Below, piece by piece: positions 1 through 11,329 of a DNA stretch of 64,000 nucleotides. The stretch comes from Paragorgia papillata (taxonomy: Eukaryota; Cnidaria; Anthozoa; Scleralcyonacea; Coralliidae), in the NCBI GenBank assembly GCA_035771165.1, contig JAWNZC010000225.1, positions 1,119,501 through 1,183,500 on the forward strand. The letters run 5' to 3'. Position 1 is the first letter of the stretch, and each line of letters opens with the position of its first letter. The notes beneath the pieces were generated by a model that saw only the letters and a program-made list of their open reading frames with translations, was not told the DNA's origin and searched no databases. A program made the position numbers and the translations under genes.

Positions 1-68
1 TCTGCTAGACTATTTAACGGAGTACTACTACTTGTGTTATTGTATTTTATATTAATTTATAATTTACA

Positions 69-2903
69 ATGTCCGATATCCCACCATCTAATTTGCAATG
101 GAAATTGGGTATCGAAAGCCCCTCATTAGCATATGCTAACAAACCTGGAAAGGCAGACATAATTTTTGCAGTTACCATTCCCTATCCAGTATTGCAAGCT
201 TGGCACGAACTTGTGGTAACTTCGAATTGTTCAAATAACTATTCCTTTACCGAGTTGTTGGAATATTCGATTCCTGGACATGCATTTGCTATAACATCAA
301 ACGAAACCATCAGATCAAAGGTAAATGAATCCCTTAGAAAATTAGCAAGTCAAGTCAATGGAGAGTACAAAGGCACCAAAGGCAGGAAAAGAAAATCACT
401 CGAGTCTAGAACCAAGAAGTTTCATGTTTTGAAAGGGCAAACAGTTTCCCTGGCAGATATCAAGCATGAAAATCAAGTAATTCATGATGAATTGGAGGAA
501 TGGAAGAAGACATGTGAAAATCTGGACTCGAAAGTTCAGGCACTCCACGAGGAAATGGAGCAAGCACTCAGGGAAAGGAGGGAAGAAATTTCAGACCTGC
601 TTTCAAAAAATGAAGAACTTGTAAATTATGTGGAAAAGTTAGAAAGCAGTCTTAAGCACACAGGGAAAGACATTTCAGAAGTACAAAAAAAATCAAGAAC
701 TCTGAAAGCATTTACGTCTCGTGCTGAAGTTGGATTATGGTTTGCTGAGTCATTTGGACTCAAGGTGGAAAATATAACTGTGAGTGAAATAAAATCTGGT
801 ATTGTACATAAGTTGGCAACAGAAGAGAAGGAGAATTCAGACAAAGCTCATGGACTCTCCGACGAAGATCAGTTGAAAGTGGAACAAATACTGTTCCTTC
901 TTGACAAGTTTTGTGTAGGGGACAATTTCTACCATGAATTGACAATGTTGGTTGGTGAATTACCAAGATCTTATCTGGTAAAACAAAGAAGAGACCAGCT
1001 AAACAAATTATGCCATATTAGTTCCACCCCAGGGGATGAAGAAGGAGCACAACTTCAATTCAGAGAATTATTAACAGACAGGATAAGAGATTATATTGGT
1101 AGCAACCCAGATGTCACAAGTGATGGTAGTTGTATAAAAGTTAAAATTTCAGGTATTATATTTTGTTACGGCCTGGTCATTATTTATTGGGGGGGTGGGG
1201 GGGTGGGGGGGGGGGAGAATTTTCTTCTTGAATTTTTTAAATTAAATGTGCCTATCCCCTAAGAGAGCAGAAGTTTGACAATAACACCCCTCCATATTTA
1301 GAAAGTTTGCTGTGTGACCCCACCCTGAATCTTTGCTCATTTAGTTTTAATAGAGGCATAACTTAGTTTAAACACAGGCATATTTGTTATACGACAGTAA
1401 ATAATTGACCCCTCCCTTTTAAAAAATAATTTAATGGACCCCCTCTTGGTTATTTAAATCAAATATACCTGACCCCCTTCATAAATAATGACCGGTCCCT
1501 TATTTAACTTTGCCTTTATTTAATACAAAATATCAATACATTAATGTTATTACCGTATACATTAATAATAATTATATTACATTATTATTATATTCTTATA
1601 ATATTATTATCATTCATATATTATTAATGCATTAGGTGATGGAGCGAAAATGACCAGATGTTCAAATTTCATTCTGCTGAGTTTCGGGTTGCTGCAATCG
1701 TCTGAAGATATCATGGCAGCGAAAGGCAACCACACCATCGCAGTGGTGAATGGCAAGGAAGACTACTGTACGCTAAAGCGGTGCCTTAAAGATGTCTTCA
1801 GGGACATTAATAAACTTGTTCATGAAAAGAAGATAGAGGTGGATGGTCAGAATGTAAATCTTGAATTCTTCTTAGGAGGTGATTACAAGTTTCTTTTAAC
1901 TATTTTGGGGTTAAGTGGAGCAACATCAAACCATTCGTGTGCCTGGTGCAAAGTCCACAAAGATGATCGATGGAATATGTGTTATGATGTGCACCATTAT
2001 AGCTCACCAGAACTGAAGAGGACTTTAGAGGAAATGCACAGGCTGGCGAAGCAAAGCAAAGCAAAGCAAAACTACTGTTCTGTGGAACTCCCACTATTGG
2101 ACATTGACCTAGATCATGTCATGTTGGATGAACTACACTTGTTGCTACGTATAATGGATGTCTTGCTAAACAATTTAGTGAAGGATGCAGTGAGCTGGGA
2201 CCAGAAAGATAATTGGGGAAAGAAAAAGTGTGAACAAACAGATACTCATCTACAACATCTCATAGCAACTATTAGGTTGTGCGGAGTTTCATTCTCAGTT
2301 TGGGAGAAAACTAATGCAGATGGCAAAGGGTCTGGTTTGTATGATTTTACAAGCCTTTTGGGTTCAGACAAAAAGAAATTACTAAAAAATCTGCCAGAGA
2401 AATTTGAAGGTGTCATCCAGCCTAAAAGTGAAAAAGATGTAAAAATACTATGGGGAAAATTTTCAATTATTTATGCAATTGTCACGTGTACAACACCTTC
2501 TCAAGTGATGATTAAGAGCTATTTCGGAAAAGCACAAGAATGGATTAACCTTTTTATAGCACTGAGAGACAAAGCCATTGGCTACAAAAAGGTCAATGTA
2601 ACACCATACATGCATGCCATGGTGTACCATGTTCCACAGTTTTTTGATGCATTTAAAACAATAAAAACTTTTACTGGACAAGGGGTCGAGAAAAACAATG
2701 ATGTTGCAAGAAGTACAGTTCTGCGCAAGTCTAATAAATGGAACAGTACAGAAGATGTTCTGAAACACGAATCTCGGTTGTGGGAATTAAAAGAACGAGA
2801 ACGTACAAAAAGGGCCTATACCAAGCACAACAGCAGCTATTGGGAGTACGATCTTGCTGAACAAAGGCAGAACAAGAGGCAAAAGTATCATAACGTCGTA
2901 TAA
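69..2903 (+). CDS. Two-exon coiled-coil / CAWC-box protein (783 aa), intact
   Basis: Exon 1 is 69-1152 and exon 2 is 1636-2903. The donor is TCAG|GTATT and the acceptor ATTAG|GTGAT. The join keeps phase 1, and the total of 2352 nt is 784 codons with no internal stop. The first half has a Lys/Arg-rich patch (about residues 100-115) and a long Glu/Lys/Leu coiled coil (about 130-215). The second half, after the junction at SGDGAKMTR, has a GGDYKFLL segment, a CAWCKVH metal-binding-like box and a DELHLLLRI motif, then a conserved C-terminal half with TPYMHAMVYHVP and TGQGVEKNNDV. A diverged paralogue lies at 34944-38125. I recognise the family as a recurrent, uncharacterised one in invertebrate genomes. 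An acidic D..D layout plus a CxxC box could suit a degenerate RNase H-like transposase, but that is inference. It converges on the chromodomain gene at 3250-4578. Confidence 0.75.
1153..1635 (+). other. Intron of the CAWC-box gene
   Basis: This 483-bp intron is bounded by GT and AG. It holds a G-homopolymer stretch near 1190-1216 and AT-rich sequence with several ACCCC-type runs. I see no gene inside it. Confidence 0.65.
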
Positions 2904-2935
2904 ACAACATTTTAGCTATTATATTGAAATATATC

Positions 2936-3225
2936 TTAGGAGCTGTTTACATAAAGGCAAATTACCTGCTTGCCACAAGGCTCTTTTCCATCAGTTTTGC
3001 ATCTAATTAAAAATAACTCACTGTGCTTGTTTTCTTGCTCCGAGTTATTTTTAATGAGATGCATGTACTCGCAGCAAGCTAGTTTCTGCGATGACTGGAA
3101 AAGATGCTTCAGTCACATAATCATTGGGCTAGAAGAAATATTTTCTCATACAAGCCGAGATCTCACCTTTGCAGAATAACTCGGGTAGCCGACTAACTTG
3201 CCCCCATATAAACAGCCCTTTAGTT
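2936..3225. mobile_element. MITE with Harbinger-like ends
   Basis: The left end reads TTAGGAGCTGTTTACATAA and the right end CATATAAACAGCCCTTTAG, forming imperfect inverted termini that continue inward (GGCAAATTACC against the GGTAGCC/TTGCCCC region). TTA/TTTA flanks suggest a TWA target. An internal palindrome (about 2998-3066, around AATTAAAAATAACTC and GAGTTATTTTTAAT) adds fold-back potential. It fills the space between the two convergent genes. The GCTGTTTACAT end resembles that of the element at 36591-36990. Confidence 0.55.
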
Positions 3226-3249
3226 TAAATAGTATCAAAGAATGAAGTT

Positions 3250-4578
3250 CTAGAACAAAGTAAATGGTTGTTTTTGGCAACTAATACTGAGCCTCTCAAT
3301 AAAATAACGAGGTGATGGTTTAATCTGTCCATCAACTAATGCATGATTCAGGGGGCTTTGGCTAATAAACAGTCTGACTTTGATGGGATAATCTGGCTTT
3401 ACACCATCCCCTAATCGATCCACGACTTGGTCCCATTGGTCAGGCCAAGAACACCTAGCAAAGTCCTCCTTATTAAGAAAAATATATTTTCCATCATTGC
3501 TGGTAGTCCCTTTTTGGTTGAAGAGGTAGCAAAACACGTCGTGCCTGAAAGGGATAATGTTGGGCAACATGCTTTTAGATGCCAAGTTCTCCAAAATTCC
3601 AGTGTGGAGTGCGTTGATCCCGGAAGTTACCAATTCAGGAATTGGATTTGGTTCCCAGAACGTTCTATAAAATATTTCAACACATTATTTTAGCAAATAC
3701 ATGACACATGTATTTTAACATGTTCATCAGGTTGGAAGCATAACTTCAAAATGGAAATTAAAGCTGCCCAGAATAAAATCTTAATAAATGCTATAGAAGT
3801 CTGACACTGCATTAATGTTAATTTTCTGCAGTCACATAAGCATTGGCTAAAGATGTTCTCAATGCAATATTAGAAGTTATTAAATCATGAATTTAATGAC
3901 AATCGTATGAATTTTTATGCTGTTCTTTAACATTTATTTTCATTAACATTGATCATCACTTCAATAGATATATGATAATACGCAATACTTGTTGCTATGT
4001 AAATTAAAACGAGAAGGAATGAAGAATTCGGGAGGGATTGTTGAAAATAAATCGAACCGTGCACTGGTAGTCAATGGAATCTAACTTTAAGAGACGAAAC
4101 AATCACAAGGAAATATAAATATTTACCTCGAAGCCAGAGAATTCAGGTTCTCTTCTGGTTCCCAAGAATTGAAGAGCGCACTATAGTTTTTCCACTTTAC
4201 AAGATACTCGGCCTGAAATAGTATGATGACGAACATTTGCACTTTAATTAAATACAAAATCAGAGCCAAATTTGCATAAAAGTCACATAATTGAACATAA
4301 TCTAATATTCATATTTAAGATCGTATTTAATACTTAGATAAGATAAGCGAATAATAATTTTGGAATCAACTTACTTTTCGTTTCCGGGTTCTTCGAGAAA
4401 TTACCCTTTCTACTTCATAATATTTCCCTTTCTTCTTCATTGGTTTCGCGTAAAAATCAGCACTACTTAAATTATTGAGCTCATTATAAAACCGAGCCGC
4501 CATCTTGAATATTGCTTTGGAGAGATCAGTTATGAGCCGGCGATCCCCTCCCGCTGAATGTCCTAGATTTCTGGCCAT
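3250..4578 (-). CDS. Chromodomain protein, three exons, copy 1
   Basis: Exons on the minus strand are 4578-4375, 4212-4127 and 3664-3250. Donors are GTAAG and GTAAATA, acceptors TTTCAG and TTATAG, and the frame stays open for 234 aa. Exon 1 ends in YYEVERVISRRTRKRK and exon 2 supplies AEYLVKWKNY...SWEPEENL. Together these make a canonical chromodomain with the aromatic residues that form the methyl-lysine cage (Y, W, W). Exon 3 is an unnamed conserved region (FRHDVFCYLF, SWPDQWDQVVDRL, YPIKVRLFI) with clear counterparts in the copy at 33657-34625. An internal ATG at 4503 (AAGATGGCGG) has a better start context and aligns with the start of copy 2. The likely role is reading chromatin marks, inferred from the domain only. 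It converges with the CAWC-box gene and diverges from the HECT pseudogene. Confidence 0.75.
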
Positions 4579-5008
4579 GAAAATAAACAGTAAAATAAAG
4601 AAAGAGCTAGGAACAGAGATAATATTTTAATTGAGTAAGGGATTAAGTTTTCGAGCAAGAAGACTTTCACTGTTCAGAAAAGACGTTCAGGGATAGAGTC
4701 GCAAGCCGTAGATTTATAAATTATTTTCTGTAAAGGAGAAGTATGGTACTTCAGTATCCTTGCTTATTCACTTGCAGAATATACACGAACAAGCAACATA
4801 GTCTGTTGCTTATACACGTTCATGATGCGCCATGCACTGCGAACAAATCACAATCTTGTGAAAATTGGAAAGTAACAGTATTGTAATACTGTATTGTTAA
4901 AGTAACAGCATTGTTATATATTGTCATTTGCTAGAGATCTACAGAGGTTCTAATTGACGAAAACTCGAACCATTAGAAGAATCAACTACGCATAATGAAG
5001 CAGAAAGA
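4579..5008. other. Intergenic space between divergent genes
   Basis: AT-rich sequence separating the divergent chromodomain and HECT-type genes. It would hold both promoters if they are active. The stretch near 4865-4920 repeats GTAACAG/TATTGT words. I see no open frame or recognisable RNA gene. Confidence 0.4.
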
Positions 5009-6021
5009 GTGGGTAAACGAACTGTTATACTGACTGTTCATAGAAGCACAATACTCGCTGACATCATAAAGCAATTTATACAGATAAGAATCCTGAATGA
5101 TCCCGCAGTCGAAATGTCATTTAAAGTAGTAAACAACAGGGGGGAGACCGAATTGGGAGCTGGAGTTGGTGTAAGCCGATACGTGATTGCTATATGTTTT
5201 GGGAGAAATTCTTCGACTCTTTAACAGTCGGTACAAAAGTTCGAATTCCTACAATACGACATGGTTATGAAGCTAAAGAATGGGATGCCATAGCGTTATT
5301 CCTACTGAAAGGGTTTACGCAATGCAATTAATTCCCTCTTGCACTATCACCAGTTTATATAAAACTGGTCCTCAGCGGGGAAGAATCAGTCACCAAAGAA
5401 GAGTTGCTGGAGGAATTGTTAAAGTTTGTTGCCAAAGACCAAGCCGATGTTGTACGGGAATGTTTGTCAGGGAATCTGGAGTGCGACAGTGAGAAAATAC
5501 TGGAATTTCTTTCTGCTTACGATGTCAGGCAACTGCCCAATCAAAGCAACGTGAAAGAAATTTTTACAAAACTTGCCCGCAAAGAGATCGTACAAAAACC
5601 TCATTACATTACGGAGAGATGGAGCGCCATTTTACGACCTTTACAGGCTAATTTCGCGAATGGGATCAACAGTGTTTATGAGAAGTTGCAACCAACAACG
5701 AAGAAAGTCCTAAAAATGCTGAAGTGCGAACCAGCAAATGATAATGAACGCCTTGTATTTGGCTATCTGAAACGATTCATCAAGGGACTGGAGAGTAACC
5801 AACTTACACGATTCCTGACTTTCACGACTGGATGTGACTTAATGGTATGCGATTGCCTCAGTATTAATTTTCTTCAAGTCGATGGTCTCGCAACAAGACC
5901 AATAGCCCACACCTGTGGTCCGTGCCTTGAACTCCCCACAACCTATCAGTCATTTCCAGAGCTACGCGAAGAATTTTCGTCCATATTAGCACTAAGCACT
6001 TGGGAGATGGACATTGTTTGA
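5009..6021 (+). pseudogene. HECT-type ubiquitin ligase pseudogene, copy 1
   Basis: The reading frame starts with HECT N-lobe-like sequence (FKVVNNRGETELGAGVGVSR). It continues out of frame after about 5185 as CYMFWEKFFDSLTVG...GYEAKEWDAIALFLLKGF, so one frameshift lies at 5180-5192. An in-frame TAA follows GFTQCN at about 5328-5336, after which FPLALSPVYIKLVLSGEE resumes. From 5404 the frame is open to the natural C-terminus, with the C-lobe signature FLTFTTGC and the segment AHTCGPCLELPTTYQSF. That segment holds the position of the catalytic thioester cysteine in HECT enzymes. The C-lobe is intact, but the frameshift and stop make a working protein unlikely. It lies about 430 bp from the chromodomain gene, in divergent orientation. 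Confidence 0.7.
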
Positions 6022-6105
6022 ATTATTTTTCTACACACATAATTATATAGTTTCATAAATATATGGGCTGTAAGAAACTATAGGAGTGAAGTGCATGTTG
6101 AACAG
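5193..6105 (+). repeat. 913-bp duplicated segment, copy A
   Basis: It matches 11648-12560 at a constant offset of 6455 bp. I saw only about four substitutions by eye (for example a G/A at 5293/11748 and a C/T in the stretch before CAAGTCGATGG). Copy breakpoints are sharp: GCTATATG against GTGTATG on the left, and GAACAG|CAG against GAACAG|TAG on the right. Confidence 0.9.
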
Positions 6106-7214
6106 CAGAAAGTTGTTGCTATTGATTTTAACAAAAAATTGTATTATATATACGTTTTTTCTTCATATTAAGTGACAAAGCATATACGTATATATTTCAT
6201 ATTAAGTGACAAAACATCTATTTTTTAACTCTATCTTTACCAGTATACATAACCTGTTTACGACTTACGTTAATGTACAGTACGTTTTGTTGTTCACTGA
6301 GGCCCACATTATTCTACGGAACGGAACTCGACGTTGCATTATTGAACGGAACGGAACGGAACGGAAGCTTACGCATATATAATACTAGTATAGTGAAAAT
6401 ATGTCTATTATTGTATTTATTATTTCTGTGGGAATAATTTTAGCAATTTTTTCCCCTATTTAATTAACTGTAGTAAAGCACGGTAAAGTCTCCGTTCACA
6501 CCTAAACGTTTTTCTGCGTTTTTGTATTGTTTACTGTTCTCAAGGGAATCGAGAACAATCAGTTCATTACTTGAAACAAAATAAAAACGCAGAAAAAAAA
6601 CCGTTTTCGTGTAAACGGAGCCTTTAGTCAGGTACTTGTGTTTCCAATTGAAAATAATTTACACAAGGACAATCCTCGAAAAGCACATAAACTATTTTTT
6701 AACGCCATTCTACCCCCCCCCCCCTAAAAACACACACAATAACCGGTAGGCAGTTTATTACAATGACTAATATGTACCAGGCAACACTGACAAATATCAG
6801 GGGCACTCCGCTAGAGGATGTTCGCTTGTAATGACTGTAATAGTTACAATGACTAAAATCTACTAACACTAACACTAACACTAACACTTAAATGTCATGA
6901 GAAGTGAGAATGTTCGCTTGTAAATAGTTCGATTACGTCAAAAGACAAAGGGGACGTATTAATATCGCATCAATATGTCATTGGTTACAAATAAACATTT
7001 ATAGGTAATACAATATCAATATGTTGCCTCAAGATGCTGTCTGTTGGTAACTTTCCTGTAACGCATGGTGCAAAGTCCTGGTAATTTGAAATAGAAAGTT
7101 TAAATTCCTCAGGTTACATGCATGTTCTGAAATACAAATATTAACGCAAAACTGTACATATCTTAGTATTCAAAAATAATGGTTTTACCGATTTTTAGAT
7201 CAGTTTCTATAAAA
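6022..7214. other. Intergenic with small repeats
   Basis: No gene seen. It holds a GGAAC pentamer run (about 6333-6366), a MITE (6483-6627), a C-homopolymer at about 6713-6724 and an ACTAAC hexamer run at about 6863-6890. The two words ATATTAAGTGACAAA at about 6166 and 6202 form a short direct repeat. Confidence 0.5.
6483..6627. mobile_element. Short MITE with hAT-like termini
   Basis: The left end AGTCTCCGTTCACACC and the right end GTGTAAACGGAGCCTTTA are inverted. They are followed inward by CGTTTTTCTGCGTTTTTGT against ACAAAATAAAAACGCAGAAA. The whole element can fold into one hairpin. GGCTCCGTTTACAC-type ends are common in hAT MITEs, so the family assignment is inference. Confidence 0.6.
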
Positions 7215-8235
7215 TTATTCTGTCGATAAGCACTGGGAGCAAAACCATTTATTTCCTGAAAGCCATGCGTCGTCTGGTGTCTTGATACAGTGCTTACCAT
7301 GGAACCAGCGTTTGCAGTTACCGCACTGTATCATTGGAGCATTTGCAATAGCTGGTAATCGGCATACACAGTATATTGGCATTATCTCCTTGGCCTTAAA
7401 CCTTCGTGAAGACCGATGCCGTCCTTGTTTCAATGGGAACATTGTAAATTTATGGTTTTCTAAGCAACCAATCAAATGATTCCGCATTTTCTCCTGGTCG
7501 AACCAGACTTTGTCAGGCGATATTCCTAAACAAATGGCTGTGGAAAATGCGAGAGCAAAAACGCCGCAATCATTGCCTCCGTTTTGTGTTTGAACATCGG
7601 CAAATTGAAGAATAATAGCATCTTCTTCCGCCATCAGCATGGATGCTATTTGGGTCTTTGTGTCTTCCCCAGCTGATGAATATAGGCTGTCGTACACTAA
7701 GACGGTAAGTATAGTAATCCAGTGATTTCTATCGTGTAGAACTTGAACAAATTCTTGCTGTTGTACCGTGAAGGAGAGTAGTTGACCAAGCAGACTATTT
7801 TGGAACCCAGCTTCGCAAAATTTGTCTTGAAACTGTTGTGCGAGGACCAACTGGCTGCTGTTAATAATATCATCCGTTAACCATCTCCCTGATTCAATAA
7901 TGGTCTTTTCACATTCATGTAATGTGAAAGTATCACTTTGAATCCAAACTGGCTTTGGTGTTGGGGGGTCACTCGGTTCAACATCCAAAACATGACTAAG
8001 ATCCAACACGGTGGTGGTGGTTTGTTGAGTAATCGGCTGGGGTTTTTGTTTTCTGGTTTCTTTTCGAAGACTGGTCATTAAGTTGTGGGCAGAGTTATTG
8101 AACAACCTTTTCGTTCTCTCACGACAGCTAGTGTTGTTGGTTTTCAGATTGGTCAGAAGATGGAAAATTTTGCTGATTGACATCACATGTGTTATGTGTC
8201 TGATTGTGCAAGGGGCTATTTCTGATATTTCCTGC

Positions 8236-8236
<1 letters not shown>
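7215..8236 (-). CDS. Ulp1-like cysteine protease plus PHD finger (C-terminal part)
   Basis: Open frame of about 340 codons on the minus strand. A central Ulp1/C48-like peptidase region shows the order His (NHWITIL), Asp (VYDSLYSS), Cys (GGNDCGVFALAF). That matches the H-D-C triad of SUMO-protease-fold enzymes. The last about 50 residues are a PHD finger: YCVCRLP, QCGNCKRWFHGKHC, WFCSQC. The exon probably begins after the acceptor TTATTGCAG at about 8236, directly against an AAT microsatellite. The upstream part of the same gene is 8420-9050 (SWIM finger). The SWIM plus Ulp1 combination is known from Mutator-like elements and their relatives. A domesticated or decayed MULE is the likely origin; this is inference. 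Confidence 0.65.
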
Positions 8237-8294
<58 letters not shown>

Positions 8295-8345
8295 GAGTAA
8301 TAAGAGCAGTAATAATAAGAATAGCAGTAATAATAATAATATTAA
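8237..8345. repeat. AAT trinucleotide microsatellite
   Basis: A long (AAT)n run with AGT/AAG interruptions. It lies in the inferred intron immediately upstream of the Ulp1/PHD exon. Open frames across it are poly-Asn or poly-Ile and are not genes. Confidence 0.9.
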
Positions 8346-8367
8346 ATAATAATAACAATATTATATA

Positions 8368-8490
8368 ATAATAACAACTGACAAACCCGTGACATCATTT
8401 GAATCTTGTTGATCCAATAATGATATTAGAATATCCAGATCAGTTTTGTTATCTTCTTTCTCTTCATCTTCTTCCTCTTCATCTTTTTTC

Positions 8491-8534
<44 letters not shown>

Positions 8535-9050
8535 TTCTTTCTCTTCTTCTTTCTTTTCTTCTCCTTCCTTTTTTCTACTTCTTCATTCTCTTTCTTTACT
8601 TCTTTTTCTTCCTCTTCTTTTTTACCACCAGAAGTCAACGAATCAACGGGTACACTGTTTTTTACCATTTTGTACTTTTTCTTTTCGATTTTTTCTGTGT
8701 TGTTTCTTCTTTGGAAGGTTGCTAGAAGCATTAGGTGAGTAGGACCCACTTCACTATCTCCTGGTCTCGGTCTCTTTCTTCCAGATTTCTTTGCCACTCC
8801 CCTGCGTGCTTTGCGACGAAGCTCTGTGAGGTTCCAACGAGTAGGGGATGTTTTCACTTCAATACCAATACTCATCTTGCAGGCCAGTATGTGGTAGCAG
8901 GTTGTTGACGGACAAGTGCATGTTTCCTTGGGAAATAAAGTTACAGCATGTGGGCGACTTGATCCCATGACTGTAAAGACTTTCAAAGCGGGATTGTGTA
9001 CAACTTTCCCTTCTTCTAGCAGCTTTCTAGCCCTGGATTCTTGGGAGCAG
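8368..9050 (-). pseudogene. SWIM zinc finger and acidic linker, upstream part of the Ulp1/PHD gene
   Basis: On the minus strand the frame from about 9050 reads through QESRARKLLEEGKVVHNPAL into a SWIM finger, CTCPSTTCYHILACKMSIG (CxC...CxH). A basic segment with KKSGRKRPRPGD follows. The annotated frame then runs into poly-Lys across a CTT/AAG tract (8450-8630). The alternative frame of the same tract gives an acidic linker followed by a plausible coding stretch, DNKTDLDILISLLDQQDSN. Microsatellite slippage has therefore probably shifted the frame. No transposase core is found upstream: sequence beyond 9060 becomes a TA microsatellite and unrelated DNA, so the gene is 5'-truncated. Confidence 0.55.
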
Positions 9051-9067
9051 TTTGGGTTAGGCGGTTC

Positions 9068-9112
9068 CTATAATTATATATATAATTATATATATATATA
9101 TATATATATAAT
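9068..9112. repeat. TA microsatellite
   Basis: An (AT)n-type tract at the point where the SWIM-gene coding homology ends. Confidence 0.85.
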
Positions 9113-9415
9113 ATACTTCTAAAACTCATTAATAATTCATGAGGAAAACACAAAGAAAATCCATGTTTAATGAGGGTTTATATATGTGATATAGATTTCT
9201 CTTGATTTACATAAACTTTAGCTTTGGTTTTCTCGACTTAAACAACGTGGGCTTTTTTAGAAAAATTACTACGCCAATGAACTTACCAAATAAATCGTTT
9301 TAGAAGTAATTTACAGAATTCGTGTCCGTTCTGTGTCGGGATACAGGCACTCGGCTTCCCCTCGTGTCTGTATACCCCGATACAGAACGGCCACTCATTC
9401 TGTAAATAGTACATA
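9113..9415. other. Non-coding, one inverted repeat
   Basis: No gene. A short palindromic pair (TACAGAATTCGTGTCCGTTCTG near 9311-9332 and CAGAACGG...TTCTGTA near 9382-9402) flanks GTATACCCCGA/TCGGGATAC words and could be a small fold-back MITE. Confidence 0.4.
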
Positions 9416-10208
9416 CAGGGTGTCCCAAAAAAATGCCCCCCATCCGTTTTTGTACTGCAATTTGTACTAAATTTTTATATCACGCCGAAAGACCATCACT
9501 CCTTTGTTGTCTGAAATTTTCAGAGCTACATAGTTTCCTAATAGTTTCGCTTCCTGGAGTCATTTAAAGAGGCACATAATTTGAACTTGTCCAAATTATG
9601 CAAATTATCTATGCTACCTACATATTTGGAAAAATACAGGGTATCCCAAACGAATGTCGCCCATCCCGTTTTTGACCACAGCTTTGTTTGAGTGCGGAAT
9701 ACAAGTTTGAATACATATCCATGTGAAAACTGACCACAGGGGAATAAAGTTTGATTCCAAATGAAGCAATGCGGCATCAAATCATGTGGGGTTCCGTGGG
9801 GTAATAACAATGCTCATGAGAGGTCCATGCACATGTTTGCCATGTAGGCAGAAGTGCACTTCTTCCGTCTTAAGATGGTTGGACAACAATTCACTCCCGA
9901 GGAAAGAGCATTCATGGTATTTTCCTATGATCATGAAACAAGAAGCCCAACAAGGACAAGGGAAGCCTTTAGGAGAAGATTTCCAAATCTTGACGTAGCA
10001 TACATAATTTGGACAAGTTCAAATTTTGATGCTGCCTCTTTAAATGACTACAGGAAGTGAGTAGATAACTACTTAGCTCTGAAAATTTCAGACAACAAAG
10101 GAGTGATGGGCTTTCGGCGTGATATAAAAATTTACTTCTTGTACCATAATTAAAGAAGGTGCACCACATAAATCGATGGGGGGCATTTTTTTTTGGGACA
10201 CCTTGTAC
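9416..10208 (+). mobile_element. Deleted mariner-like element with a nested second terminus
   Basis: The ends are TA-CAGGGTGTCCCAAAAAAA on the left and TTTTTTGGGACACCTTG-TA on the right, each beside a TA dinucleotide as expected for Tc1/mariner targets. The TIR homology extends inward through ATGCCCCCCAT and TCACTCCTTTGTTGTCTGAAA. A third, related terminus (CAGGGTATCCCAAACGAATG) occurs at about 9640, inside the element. The remaining coding part at about 9875-9998 (QQFTPEERAFMVFSYDHETR, AFRRRFPNLD) resembles the N-terminal helix-turn-helix of mariner transposases. The DDE core is missing. Confidence 0.65.
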
Positions 10209-11329
10209 ATTATTATCTTCTAGATATTAGGAATAAAATATTTTCACTATGAATATTATGATAAAAAATTAGACTACACTACACTTTCGTGTTCGACTGT
10301 TTGATAAATCACATTATATTACCTCTTTCTGCATAGAGCGCTTATTATTTTTCTTAGGGGTCCGGGGCATGCCCCCAATTTAGAGTCTCGGAAATGCCAT
10401 TTCCTGCATTCTGAGGGGTGATTTTTAAAACTGAAGCACTGAAGGTGCAAAATGTTGTGAGGAACTAGAAAAAGATTTTTCGTCACCACATACATCTTAT
10501 CAAAATAAAAACTATTTAACTAATATAAAGATTTATATTTGTAACAACTGAAACTATTCAACTGATTTGTTTATCCATACACATTTTATCCTGGGGCAAA
10601 AAAAAGGGGGGGCAAAATCAATTCGGGGGGGGCTCAAGGCCAGTTATATAGTTAAGAGGCCCTGGTTGAGAGAGGCATATAAAACATCCAAAAATATTTA
10701 ATTTTATTGGTATATCTCACATGTTACGTCATATGACGTCATCTTTATACGTAAAATTAAAGACGTTGATTACGTCATTATATGACGTCATCTTCCGCCA
10801 TCTTTGATTGCCCAATATATATTTTATTTATGACTTAAATAAATAGTCGTACATATTACAATGGAAACATATTGGTAGAATGCTAAAATTAAACTTTTAA
10901 TACATAAACCTCCTTTAATATAAGTGGTGAAAAACAAATGCCCAACATTTTAATTTTCTGAGTTGTTTTTTGAAGGTCAAGAAAGTAGTTTTCGCTCGAA
11001 TTCAATATCAATTAGTCAAAAGTTAAATAGATTTTACTTAATGTGATTTAAGTTGTTGTAAAAATAAATTGTTCATAGTCTAAATTGTCTGTCTGTTCAA
11101 TATTTTCACCTGGGGTCAGTTGTAAAAATGTAGTTCACTTTATTGACTTTACCATTAAGCCAAATTCTAGCTAATCAATATTCAAGTTTGAGAAGTAACA
11201 TGTTGTGTTTGAATGTTCCCAACCGCTAATGGCAAATTATTGTACACAAATTATTATACTTTTAACATTTTATTATAGATTGGTATAGTTTGTGGTCATA
11301 AACAAATTATTCAATTTGTCATTTATTTG
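10209..11329. other. Intergenic, CRE-like cluster, no gene seen
   Basis: AT-rich non-coding DNA. Three CRE/ATF-type words lie at about 10728-10792 (ATATGACGTCATCTT twice, and TTACGTCAT). Nothing else is recognisable. Confidence 0.4.

Noticed and set aside
8083..8358. Poly-Asn and poly-Ile open frames
   Set aside because: They come from the AAT trinucleotide tract in an inferred intron.
8426..8742. Poly-Lys and poly-Ser frames at the CTT tract taken as real protein ends
   Set aside because: They result from reading a microsatellite out of frame; the acidic frame is the plausible one.
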